64,000 nucleotides of DNA from Acinetobacter tibetensis (GTDB lineage: Bacteria > Pseudomonadota > Gammaproteobacteria > Pseudomonadales > Moraxellaceae): contig NZ_CP098732.1 in NCBI RefSeq assembly GCF_023824315.1, positions 2,542,001 through 2,606,000 on the forward strand. The letters are read 5' to 3'. Under the pieces are notes generated by a model. It saw only the letters and a program-made list of their open reading frames with translations. It searched no databases and was not told where the DNA came from. This document shows positions 46,808 through 55,428 of the stretch, piece after piece. How positions within the stretch are numbered: the first letter of the stretch is position 1; each line of letters begins with the position of its first letter. The position numbers and the translations under genes were made by a program.

Positions 46808-47336
46808 GCGGGGATAACTCCTGGCAGGCCTATTTATTAACAAAGAATGTATGTATTGGCCTTCAAATACACCAAACACAAAATTAATCCCGCCAATTGT
46901 ACCTGATTTATGATTTCACTTGCTAGTTTATAGGTCTTAGTCTTTTGGATGATTTTTTGAGCTTTTTTCTATATTTCCACGCATAAAACACTGAAACCCA
47001 CCCCACTATCGCTTTATTGAATGAAAAAATAAAATTCCATCATTTTTTTCAACATGACTTTCATTTAATACGGATTTCTGTGCAAGGCTTTATTGCTGAA
47101 ATCCTTTATTTGTCTAGTTAAGCCGCAAATTTTCACAGCGCAATGCATCTATCAATAATTCACTATCGCAATCTATGCTTCATATAAATTTGGGTTAAAA
47201 GTCTTCAAAATTGCAAGATGGTTTTAAAAGAATTCTTTATTTTATTTACAACACTGCTACACGACTAAATTTCGCAAAGATCGTGATTATGGTATTCCTA
47301 TATCATCATGTAAAACAAATAATAAGGAGCAAACAC
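46808..47336. promoter_or_regulatory. nuo promoter region and upstream gap
   Basis: 529 AT-rich bases between nuoA (leftward) and the next gene (rightward). It must contain both promoters, but no well-defined operator or ORF with a ribosome site could be picked out. Confidence 0.4.
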
Positions 47337-47693
47337 ATGAATCTAGAATTCACACATAAACCCAATTATTACTTGTTTGCACAACTGCTCATTCGCCATA
47401 TTGAAAATTATATTGCAAAGCATCCCGATGCAAACAATGCAATATTTGATCTGCGTGATATCTATGAATTATTCCGACAAGATCGTGCTTCAACCACCAC
47501 CAACTTAGACGGAATATTCAACATTGTAGATGACTATAAAGTAGAAACACTGAGTGGAGACCAAAAATTAATTACGGGTCATTCTATTGATACTGTGAAT
47601 AATTCGTTATTAATCGATTTCAATCAAGATGCTTTAGAAAGCCTAAAGAGCGGTAAACAAATTATCGAACCTGACGCCAGTATTTTGGATTAA
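47337..47693 (+). CDS. Hypothetical protein (118 aa)
   Basis: The ATG at 47337 is chosen because AAGGAG lies at 47323-47328 with ideal spacing; a longer in-frame version from 47211 has no such site. The protein starts MNLEFTHKPNYYLFAQLLIRH and is soluble, with a helical first half (IENYIAKHPDANNAIFDLRDIYELF) and an acidic C-terminus. No family recognised. It is convergent with bfmS and ends in front of a terminator. Confidence 0.7.
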   Translation: MNLEFTHKPNYYLFAQLLIRHIENYIAKHPDANNAIFDLRDIYELFRQDRASTTTNLDGIFNIVDDYKVETLSGDQKLITGHSIDTVNNSLLIDFNQDALESLKSGKQIIEPDASILD

Positions 47694-47715
47694 AGCACTG
47701 TAGATACACATAGAT

Positions 47716-47754
47716 AAAAGCCCAGCTAACTCCCTTCAAGAGTAATACTGGGCA
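47716..47754 (-). terminator. Probable terminator after bfmRS
   Basis: GCCCAG (47720-47725) pairs with CTGGGC (47748-47753), with an inner ACTC/GAGT stem; on the minus strand TTTTAT follows. It is 27 bases past the bfmS stop. Confidence 0.5.
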
Positions 47755-47780
47755 TATTAAAAATTAAAAACTATAAGAAA

Positions 47781-49439
47781 TTAATTATCCAAACTCTCTT
47801 TAGACCCTAATTTCTTTTTATTACTCTTCGCGAAACGCTTTGCAGGCCAACTCATGGTGAATCTTGCGCCTTTTAAGGTTGGACTCGCATCAACTTCTAT
47901 ACGTCCACCAAACCAATAAGCAATCCGACTCACAATAGAAAGCCCTAAACCGTAGCCACCCGAGGCACGGGTACGGCTATCATCTAAACGTGCAAAAGCT
48001 TCAAAAATGCGTTTACGATCTTCCTCAGGAATACCTGGACCATCATCTTCAACGCAAACATAAGCCATGCCCGCATCTGTAATGCCACCACTAATCACAA
48101 TCTTATGGTCACAGTAACGCACTGCATTTCCCACCAAGTTTTGCACCACACGATGTAGGTAACGACGCTCCGCATCTGCAATGACACTTGGTAAGGGTGC
48201 TTCTACAATAATTTCTTTTTGGGTTTTCAATGCTTCAGTTTCGGTCGCAACTTGCTCAAGTACTTCAGCCAACACAATTTTTTCAAAATCAAGTGAAGGC
48301 GTGCCTTGCTCCAACTTCGCATAGGTCATAATTTCATCAATTAAGGTATTTAGTGCCTCAATATCTTTATCAATCATGTCGACTTGCTGTATGCGATATT
48401 CATAATCGTCTTCCTCAGCCAGCATTTCCATACCGAATCGAATACGTGCCACGGGTGTTCTGAGTTCATGTGATACCGCGCGCATTAACTCTCGCTGCGC
48501 CTCAATCAAACGCTGGATATGGTCTGACATGCTGTTATAACTTGATGCCAAACTTGCCATTTCGTCGGTACCATCAATGGGTAAGCGCAGACTCAAATCG
48601 CCCGATTTCATGCGATTTAATGCATAGTTCACTTCACGAATCTTACGCTGCATAGGCAAAATCAGACCATAAACCCCCAAGCTCAAGACAAATAAACTCA
48701 GTAAAGTAATGCCTGCTGCCAATTGGAATGGCATCCAGTTAAATAAAGGCACTGGTCCCAGCACCAAAACCTCGGATGGCGTACTTGGAATAGGAGAAAC
48801 AATCGAAATCGTTGTGCCGCGGACTGTGGCACTATCACGATATAAGATAATGCTATGGTCTAAGCGTAAACGCCCAATTTGCTCTGAATCTAAAGGAAGA
48901 TTTTGTACTTTCGCAATTTCAATTGGATAGGAAAAATGCTTCTGAATTTTCGCTAGATATTCTTTTTCCTGTCCTGGGTAATACACCAGATAATCCAGAA
49001 TAAAAATCGGCAGCGCTTTCATTTGACGCTCACCAATTTTATCTACTTTTACATATAGATAATGATTGGTGTCATTTTTTAAGCCGATAATAATATAAGC
49101 AATTGAGTTTTGCGCATCATAACGCACGGCAGCCTTTTGCTGACTAATACGTTTTTGTTCAGCTCTTGAAAGGTCAACTTTATTGGCATCGACATAATAA
49201 ATGGGCAATTCCAACAAATCTGAAGCATCAGAAATCCAGTCTATCTTTTGTTGGACTGTCTGCTGACGCGCAATCCCCTCACTGATAATAAATGAAATAC
49301 CATCAGTTAAAGACTCACGATATTCTTGCGCACGCTGGTAATTAATAATTTGCACCAGCAAATAAGCAAACAGCGCCACGATTGCAACCAGCACAACCAG
49401 ACCTGCATAGATGCGCAAGAATATACTGTGTTTAAACAC
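47781..49439 (-). CDS. bfmS: Sensor histidine kinase BfmS
   Basis: 552 residues. N-terminal membrane helix (about 8-30), a periplasmic sensor region, a second helix (about 238-258, AAGITLLSLFVLSLGVYGLIL), a HAMP linker, the dimerisation domain with H324 in RAVSHELRTPVAR, and an ATPase domain with VEDDGPGIP and GGYGLGLSIV. It partners BfmR in envelope, capsule and biofilm control in Acinetobacter. It is 34 bases downstream of bfmR. Confidence 0.9.
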   Translation of the reverse strand: MFKHSIFLRIYAGLVVLVAIVALFAYLLVQIINYQRAQEYRESLTDGISFIISEGIARQQTVQQKIDWISDASDLLELPIYYVDANKVDLSRAEQKRISQQKAAVRYDAQNSIAYIIIGLKNDTNHYLYVKVDKIGERQMKALPIFILDYLVYYPGQEKEYLAKIQKHFSYPIEIAKVQNLPLDSEQIGRLRLDHSIILYRDSATVRGTTISIVSPIPSTPSEVLVLGPVPLFNWMPFQLAAGITLLSLFVLSLGVYGLILPMQRKIREVNYALNRMKSGDLSLRLPIDGTDEMASLASSYNSMSDHIQRLIEAQRELMRAVSHELRTPVARIRFGMEMLAEEDDYEYRIQQVDMIDKDIEALNTLIDEIMTYAKLEQGTPSLDFEKIVLAEVLEQVATETEALKTQKEIIVEAPLPSVIADAERRYLHRVVQNLVGNAVRYCDHKIVISGGITDAGMAYVCVEDDGPGIPEEDRKRIFEAFARLDDSRTRASGGYGLGLSIVSRIAYWFGGRIEVDASPTLKGARFTMSWPAKRFAKSNKKKLGSKESLDN

Positions 49440-49473
49440 GAAAATGTCCTGTGTGAATCAAGAGAGATGTAAA

Positions 49474-50190
49474 TTACATTCCGTTGGTTTCTTTAACAAA
49501 AAGATAGCCTTTACTACGCACAGTCTTAATTCGTTTCGGGTTTTCTGGATCATCGCCAATTTTTGGACGAATACGTGAAATACGCACGTCAATTGAACGG
49601 TCTTGACCATCGTACTCAATACCACGTAGACGCTCAAAAATATCTTCGCGTGACAAAATACGACCAGCATTAGAAGCCAACAACCAAAGCAAGTCATATT
49701 CTGCGCTGGTAAAATCAACTAACTCACCGTGTAAAGTCACGGAACGACCACCGTTATCAATCACTAAATCATCAAATTCGATGCGTTGTGCTACTTCATC
49801 TTCAGGCGCTTTGTCTGTACGACGCAATAATGCACGAATACGTGCAAGCAAAACACGTGGTTGAACGGGTTTAGCGACGTAATCATCCGCCCCCATTTCC
49901 AAGCCAAGTACCTGATCCATATCTTCAGTACGAGCGGTAAGCATTAAAATTGGTTGATGATAATGTGGGCGCACTTCACGACAAATGGTTAAACCATCAG
50001 CACCAGGTAACATCACATCCAGAACAACTAAATCGGGTTGCTCGGCAATAATACGACGAATGGCACGATTACCATCTGGCTCTACCCCAACTTCCAATCC
50101 ATTACGGATTAAGTATTCTTGAGTTAAACGCGCAAGACGCTCATCATCTTCTACAATTAAAATTTTCGGTAACTTTTCTTCTTGGCTCAT
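49474..50190 (-). CDS. bfmR: Response regulator BfmR
   Basis: 238 residues from the ATG at 50190 (MSQEEKLPKILIVEDDERL), with AAGGGG upstream; a start at 50205 would add 5 residues. OmpR-type: phospho-acceptor D58 in LVVLDVMLPG, and a C-terminal winged helix with DRSIDVRISRIRPKIGDDPENPKRIKTVRSKGYLFV. The sequence closely matches the A. baumannii BfmR as I recall it. BfmR controls pili, biofilm, capsule and stress resistance. Divergent from nrdA. Confidence 0.94.
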   Translation of the reverse strand: MSQEEKLPKILIVEDDERLARLTQEYLIRNGLEVGVEPDGNRAIRRIIAEQPDLVVLDVMLPGADGLTICREVRPHYHQPILMLTARTEDMDQVLGLEMGADDYVAKPVQPRVLLARIRALLRRTDKAPEDEVAQRIEFDDLVIDNGGRSVTLHGELVDFTSAEYDLLWLLASNAGRILSREDIFERLRGIEYDGQDRSIDVRISRIRPKIGDDPENPKRIKTVRSKGYLFVKETNGM

Positions 50191-50473
50191 AAACTGCCCC
50201 TTCAATAGGATGAAGCGTATCTTTTAAAAATCCTACAGATACGACGTAATATAATTTTGCAATATACACACGTTTACATTGTAAACAAGATGCTATTCAC
50301 GAAACTGATACATCTAAGTAGCTTTTTGTAATATTTTTTAATCGTTGAATTAATTGGCTTTTTCAGTTTGCCTTTTTTTGACTCGATTCAACATACCTTA
50401 CCATAAGCGATCAATTATTAATCAAATCAGACAATTGATCATAAACTGTCTGATCAGTTTTATTCTTTTTCAC

Positions 50474-50482
50474 TTATCCACA
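50474..50482 (+). promoter_or_regulatory. DnaA box upstream of nrdA
   Basis: TTATCCACA is a perfect match to the strong DnaA box consensus. DnaA is known to regulate nrdAB in E. coli. Only one perfect box was seen here, about 295 bases before the nrdA ATG. Confidence 0.55.
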
Positions 50483-50642
50483 AGGTTATCTATAAGCAGA
50501 TAAATAGAGCTTTGCTATGCTATGCCCTTGTCTAATAAGGCTTAAACCATAAGCATAAAAAACTCGAAAATTTGAGCTATTTTTTTTTGGCAAAAATTAG
50601 AAAAATTTTTAGTAAAATGTCAATATTGATCTACCCTCAATT

Positions 50643-50658
50643 TTCCCGTATCTTGTGT
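50643..50658 (+). promoter_or_regulatory. NrdR-like box 1
   Basis: TTCCCGTATCTTGTGT agrees with the consensus acaCwAtATaTwGtgt at 10 of 16 positions, nearly perfectly in the right half. It is exactly 32 bases upstream of box 2, the usual spacing for a cooperative NrdR pair. Confidence 0.5.
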
Positions 50659-50674
50659 TCAATTCAATTTTAAA

Positions 50675-50690
50675 CCACTAAGTCTTGTGT
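50675..50690 (+). promoter_or_regulatory. NrdR-like box 2
   Basis: CCACTAAGTCTTGTGT agrees with the NrdR consensus at 12 of 16 positions. It lies about 85 bases before the nrdA ATG and is in helical phase with box 1. Confidence 0.55.
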
Positions 50691-50776
50691 TTATTCCTCA
50701 AACACTGTGGCACACTTTTTGCCCAGTTCAAATGGTCCATAAACATAACAATAGATGACAATGGAGCTATGCTGAC

Positions 50777-53605
50777 ATGAGCGTAATCACATCCACCCCT
50801 GGGCAACTTCAGGTGATTAAACGAACTGGTGATGTTGCTGCTTTTGATGCCGAAAAAATTTCTGTCGCAATTGGTAAAGCCTTTTTAGCGGTAGAAGGAC
50901 AACAAAGCGCTGACTCTAGCCGTATTCATGACCGCATTTCACAATTAACTGAAATGGTGATGAACACCTTTAACCGTCGTTTACCTTCTGGCGGTACAAT
51001 CCATATTGAAGAAATCCAAGATCAAGTGGAATTGGCACTAATGCGTACTGGCGAACAGAAAGTTGCGCGTGCCTATGTGATTTACCGTGAACAACGTACA
51101 TCTGCTCGTCAGCAAACAGGTGCACACCATCATCCGACTTTACAAATCACTGCACAAGACGGTCAACTTAAGCCATTAGATTTGAGCGCGCTCCAAGCCA
51201 AAGTTAATAAGGCGGCTGAAGGTTTAGAAGGCATTGATGCGCAAGCCATTATCGATGAAACCATTAAAAACCTTTATAACGGTGTAAAAGAGTCAGACAT
51301 CTCGACTACGATGATGATGGCGACACGTACCCGTATTGAACAAGAACCGAACTATACCTACGTGACCGCTCGCCTACTTCGTGATGAATTGGTTGCAACA
51401 GGTTTAACTTTCCTTGGTTTGTCTGAAAACACCGTTGAAGGCGATGCTTTAGAAACTTTCCTTAAAAAAGGTATTGAGCTAGAGCTACTTTCACCAGAAC
51501 TTCTTAACTTTGACCTTGCAAAATTGGCAGCGGCGATTCAACCAGAACGCTCAAATCAATTCACGTACTTAGGTCTACAAACTTTATTTGATCGTTACTT
51601 CATCCACTCAGATGGCGTACGTTTCGAATTACCACAATTATTCTTCATGCGTGTTTCGATGGGTCTTGCCCTTAACGAAGAAAACCGTGAAGAACGTGCA
51701 ATCGAGTTCTATAACTTATTATCGAGCTTCGATTACATGGCGTCTACTCCGACGTTATTTAACTCAGGTACGCTACGTCCACAGTTATCAAGCTGTTACT
51801 TAACCACAATTGATGATGACCTGTATGACATTTATGGCGCGATGCGTGATAACGCAATGTTGTCTAAATGGGCAGGCGGTTTAGGCAATGACTGGACACC
51901 TGTTCGTGCCTTGAACTCATACATCAAAGGTACAAATGGTAAGTCACAAGGTGTTGTTCCATTCCTTAAAGTGGCGAACGATACTGCTGTTGCGGTTAAT
52001 CAAGGTGGTAAGCGTAAAGGTGCCGTGTGTGCATACCTTGAAACTTGGCACTTGGACATTGAAGAATTCCTAGAGCTACGTAAAAACACCGGTGATGACC
52101 GTCGCCGTACCCATGACATGAACACAGCAAACTGGGTTCCTGACTTGTTTATGCAACGTGTGTTTGAAGATGCTGAATGGACACTGTTCACGCCATCTGA
52201 AACTCCAGACCTACACGACTTGATGGGTGCAGAATTCGCTGAGCGCTATGCACACTATGAAGCGATTGCGAAAGAAACAAATATGTTGCACAAGAAAATT
52301 CGTGCAAAAGATTTGTGGCGCAAAATGCTGTCGATGTTGTTTGAAACAGGTCACCCGTGGATCACATTCAAAGACGTATGTAACTTACGTTCACCACAAC
52401 AACACGTCGGTGTAGTTCACTCTTCTAACTTGTGTACAGAAATCACATTAAACACAAGCAAAGATGAAATTGCAGTATGTAACTTAGGTTCGATTAACCT
52501 TGTACAACACGTTCAAGGTGGTGTGTTAGACCGTGAGAAACTTGCTCGTACTGTGAAAACAGCTGTTCGTATGCTCGATAACGTAATCGACATTAACTAC
52601 TACGCAGTTCCACAAGCGAGAAACTCGAACTTGAAACACCGCCCAGTGGGTATGGGTATCATGGGCTTCCAAGATGCTTTATATGAAATGGGCATGGCGT
52701 ACGGTTCTGATGCTGCAGTCGATTTTGCTGATGAATCGATGGAAGTGATTAGCTACTACGCAATTTCAACATCAAGTGATTTGGCTGTTGAACGTGGTAC
52801 TTACGAGACATTTAAAGGTTCACTTTGGGATCAAGGTATCCTGCCGATTGACTCACTTGACCTTGTGGCTAAAACACGTCCTGAACGTATGTTTGAAGTT
52901 GACCGCACACAACGTTTGGACTGGGATACTTTACGTGCCAAAGTTCAAAAAGATGGTATGCGTAACTCAAACGTGATGGCAATTGCACCGACTGCAACCA
53001 TTTCAAACATTTGTGGTGTGTCGCAATCAATTGAACCGACATTCCAAAACTTATATGTGAAATCGAACCTTTCTGGTGAATTCACAGTAATCAACCCGTA
53101 CCTTGTACGTGCGTTGAAAGATCGTGGTCTTTGGGACTCTGTGATGGTCAATGATCTGAAACACTTCGAAGGTTCAGTTCAAAAGATTTCACGTATTCCA
53201 GAAGAGCTTAAAGCAATTTTTGCAACTGCGTTTGAAGTTGAACCACGTTGGATTGTGGATGCTGCATCACGTCGTCAGAAATGGATTGATCAAGCGCAAT
53301 CGCTTAACCTTTACATTGCTGGTGCAAATGGTAAGAAACTTGACATCACTTATAAGATGGCATGGTTACGTGGTTTAAAAACGACTTATTACCTCCGTGC
53401 ATTAGGTGCAACTTCTGCTGAGAAATCTACCATTAACACTGGTGCATTGAATGCAGTTAAAGCAACGACAGTAGCAGCACCTGTTGCAGCAGTTGCTCAG
53501 GAAGTTAAACCTGACATGGTTGCTGAAGAGGAAGACTTTAGTCAAGCAGCTCCAGTGCCAATGGCATGTTCAATTGACAATCCAGACTGTGAGGCTTGTC
53601 AGTAA
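50777..53605 (+). CDS. nrdA: Ribonucleoside-diphosphate reductase subunit alpha (class Ia)
   Basis: 942 residues, longer than the 761 of E. coli. An ATP-cone covers about 11-105 (VIKRTGDVAAFDAEKISVAIGKAF), and a second cone-like stretch covers about 115-205 (ALQAKVNKAAEGLEGIDAQAIIDETIKNLYNGV), as in Pseudomonas aeruginosa NrdA. The catalytic barrel follows with SSCYLTTI, NLCTEITLNTSKDEIAVCNLGSINL and the glycyl loop APTATISNICGVSQSIEP. The C-terminal CSIDNPDCEACQ holds the shuttle cysteines. It reduces ribonucleoside diphosphates to deoxy forms with NrdB. Confidence 0.96.
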   Translation: MSVITSTPGQLQVIKRTGDVAAFDAEKISVAIGKAFLAVEGQQSADSSRIHDRISQLTEMVMNTFNRRLPSGGTIHIEEIQDQVELALMRTGEQKVARAYVIYREQRTSARQQTGAHHHPTLQITAQDGQLKPLDLSALQAKVNKAAEGLEGIDAQAIIDETIKNLYNGVKESDISTTMMMATRTRIEQEPNYTYVTARLLRDELVATGLTFLGLSENTVEGDALETFLKKGIELELLSPELLNFDLAKLAAAIQPERSNQFTYLGLQTLFDRYFIHSDGVRFELPQLFFMRVSMGLALNEENREERAIEFYNLLSSFDYMASTPTLFNSGTLRPQLSSCYLTTIDDDLYDIYGAMRDNAMLSKWAGGLGNDWTPVRALNSYIKGTNGKSQGVVPFLKVANDTAVAVNQGGKRKGAVCAYLETWHLDIEEFLELRKNTGDDRRRTHDMNTANWVPDLFMQRVFEDAEWTLFTPSETPDLHDLMGAEFAERYAHYEAIAKETNMLHKKIRAKDLWRKMLSMLFETGHPWITFKDVCNLRSPQQHVGVVHSSNLCTEITLNTSKDEIAVCNLGSINLVQHVQGGVLDREKLARTVKTAVRMLDNVIDINYYAVPQARNSNLKHRPVGMGIMGFQDALYEMGMAYGSDAAVDFADESMEVISYYAISTSSDLAVERGTYETFKGSLWDQGILPIDSLDLVAKTRPERMFEVDRTQRLDWDTLRAKVQKDGMRNSNVMAIAPTATISNICGVSQSIEPTFQNLYVKSNLSGEFTVINPYLVRALKDRGLWDSVMVNDLKHFEGSVQKISRIPEELKAIFATAFEVEPRWIVDAASRRQKWIDQAQSLNLYIAGANGKKLDITYKMAWLRGLKTTYYLRALGATSAEKSTINTGALNAVKATTVAAPVAAVAQEVKPDMVAEEEDFSQAAPVPMACSIDNPDCEACQ

Positions 53606-53618
53606 TCTGACCAGTTTC

Positions 53619-53694
53619 AAATCCTCCCCAACCCTCCTTTTAAAAAGGAGGGAGAAAAGCTCCTCTTTTCAAAGAGGGTTTTTAGAGAGATTAA
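53619..53694. repeat. Palindromic intergenic repeat between nrdA and nrdB
   Basis: Two hairpins lie side by side: CCCTCCTTTT/AAAAGGAGGG (53632-53652) and CCTCTTT/AAAGAGG (53662-53677). The outer flanks, AATCCTCCCC on the left and GAGAGATT on the right, are also partly inverted. This two-hairpin form resembles REP/MITE-like repeats common in Acinetobacter intergenic DNA. It could attenuate nrdA-nrdB read-through. Confidence 0.65.
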
Positions 53695-53716
53695 AATATA
53701 AATAAAGGAAAAGACC

Positions 53717-53845
53717 ATGTTCCACATGACCCATAACTACCTGTTAGGACTCGCGGTTCTGGTTTTTTCCTTTGTTTTCTTTTACGTGCCAATGGTCTAT
53801 GCATTTGTTGCCATTCGCAATCAACAGCGTAAGCAAAATAAGTAG
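53717..53845 (+). CDS. Small membrane protein between nrdA and nrdB (42 aa)
   Basis: The ATG at 53717 follows AAAGGA. The peptide starts MFHMTHNYLLGLAVLVFSF, has one membrane helix (about 8-32) and a basic tail (RNQQRKQNK), giving an N-outside, C-inside topology. It is on the same strand as nrdA and nrdB and between them. No family recognised. The ribosome site and clean topology support it, but nothing in the sequence ties it to ribonucleotide reduction. Confidence 0.55.
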   Translation: MFHMTHNYLLGLAVLVFSFVFFYVPMVYAFVAIRNQQRKQNK

Positions 53846-53988
53846 TGGGGACACTTGCTCTACCGAACAAAATTAGAGCATTTATCGACAAAACTTAATT
53901 TTGCTTACACAAATTAAGCGTATAGTAGGACATCTTCTTGGTTGAGATGTCTTCATAAAAGATATAAAGCAACGAAGAGAGAATTGAT

Positions 53989-55272
53989 ATGTCTATCCTA
54001 AGTTGGGACGATTTAGAAGATGATTCGCAAAAACCGGCTGCACCTGAACACAAGTCTGCGCCCGTCGAACCGCAAAAAGCGCCTGCTGCGCCGTTGGTAT
54101 CTAATGCAGAGCAATCATCGTCGCATGTGGCAGCTGCACAATCCGCTGGAACCCGTTCAGTGCGAGCAACAGATCCAGCCGATCCGTTGGCAAGAGCATC
54201 TAACGCTCTAGAAACTTTAGATGTTGCCCCTGGTCTTGAAGAACTTGAGATGGGTGCGCAACGTGTACAAGTTGACGATAAAGCCATGATTAACTGTCGT
54301 GCTGACTTGAACCAACTTGTACCATTCAAATATGAATGGGCTTGGCAGAAGTATCTAGATGGTTGTGCAAACCACTGGATGCCTCAAGAAGTCAACATGA
54401 ACCAAGACATCGCACTTTGGAAGTCTGAAAATGGCTTAACTGAAGATGAGCGTACCATTGTGATGCGTTCTTTAGGTTTCTTCTCAACTGCGGATTCATT
54501 GGTTGCAAATAACTTGGTGTTGGCGATTTACCGTCACATTACCAACCCTGAATGCCGTCAGTATATTTTACGTCAAGCATTTGAAGAAGCGATTCATACG
54601 CATGCTTATCAATACTGTATCGAATCTTTAGGTATGGACGAAGGCGAAGTCTTCAACATGTACCGTGAGGTTCCATCTGTAGCACGTAAAGCAGCGTGGG
54701 GCTTAAAGTATACTCAATCATTGAGTGACCCTACCTTCCAAACGGGCACACCTGAAAACGATCAAATTTTGCTGCGCAACTTGATCGCATTCTACTGTGT
54801 ACTTGAAGGAATCTTCTTCTATTGTGGTTTTAGCCAAATTTTATCGATGGGTCGTCGTAACAAGATGAACGGTGTTGCAGAACAATTCCAATACATCTTG
54901 CGTGATGAATCAATGCACTTGAACTTTGGTATCGATATGATTAACCAAATCAAGATTGAAAACCCACACCTTTGGACAGCCGAATTCCAAGAAGAAATTA
55001 TTCAAATGATTCTTGAAGGCACCATGCTTGAAATCGAATATGCACGTGACACGATGCCACGCGGTGTATTGGGTATGAACGCAGCGATGATGGAAGAATA
55101 TTTGAAGTTTATCTGTAACCGTCGTTTAAGCCAGTTAGGCTTACCTGAACAATTTGCTGGTGTGAATAACCCATTCCAGTGGATGTCTGAAATGATGGAC
55201 TTGCGTAAAGAGAAGAATTTCTTTGAAACTCGCGTAACAGACTACCAAACGGGTGGTGCGTTAAGCTGGTAA
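53989..55272 (+). CDS. nrdB: Ribonucleoside-diphosphate reductase subunit beta (class Ia)
   Basis: 427 residues. The first 70 or so are an Ala/Pro/Ser-rich, probably disordered extension not found in E. coli NrdB. The ferritin-like core follows, with iron ligands in [17 protein letters not shown] and [14 protein letters not shown], and the C-terminus ends in acidic and aromatic residues that dock to NrdA. It supplies the tyrosyl radical. The ATG at 53989 is preceded by GAGAG. It is followed by a strong terminator. Confidence 0.96.
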   Translation: MSILSWDDLEDDSQKPAAPEHKSAPVEPQKAPAAPLVSNAEQSSSHVAAAQSAGTRSVRATDPADPLARASNALETLDVAPGLEELEMGAQRVQVDDKAMINCRADLNQLVPFKYEWAWQKYLDGCANHWMPQEVNMNQDIALWKSENGLTEDERTIVMRSLGFFSTADSLVANNLVLAIYRHITNPECRQYILRQAFEEAIHTHAYQYCIESLGMDEGEVFNMYREVPSVARKAAWGLKYTQSLSDPTFQTGTPENDQILLRNLIAFYCVLEGIFFYCGFSQILSMGRRNKMNGVAEQFQYILRDESMHLNFGIDMINQIKIENPHLWTAEFQEEIIQMILEGTMLEIEYARDTMPRGVLGMNAAMMEEYLKFICNRRLSQLGLPEQFAGVNNPFQWMSEMMDLRKEKNFFETRVTDYQTGGALSW

Positions 55273-55283
55273 GTAAATATCCT

Positions 55284-55315
55284 AAAAAAATCCCGCCTTG
55301 ATGGCGGGATTTTTT
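55284..55315 (+). terminator. Terminator after nrdB
   Basis: AATCCCGCC and GGCGGGATT pair perfectly around TTGAT, followed by TTTTT; 12 bases after the nrdB stop. Confidence 0.92.
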
Positions 55316-55356
55316 ACATTAGATAGTTCTAACTTTAATGATTCAAACGCAATAAA

Positions 55357-55388
55357 GAAAAAACCTCCCTAATAAATCAGAGAGGTTC
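55357..55388 (-). terminator. Terminator after the giant adhesin gene
   Basis: AACCTC and GAGGTT pair across a loop with a further CT/AG pair; on the minus strand the stem is followed by TTTTTTCTTT. It lies about 40 bases past the adhesin stop. Confidence 0.75.
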
Positions 55389-55428
55389 ATGAGGTGATTC
55401 AAATCAAATAAGACGGTTTACCGATCAA

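Larger units (their letters stand above)
50191..50776. promoter_or_regulatory. bfmR / nrdA divergent regulatory region
   Basis: 586 AT-rich bases holding the promoters of bfmRS (leftward) and nrdAB (rightward). Recognisable sites are a DnaA box at 50474-50482 and two NrdR-like boxes at 50643-50658 and 50675-50690. No ORF with a ribosome site. Confidence 0.6.
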
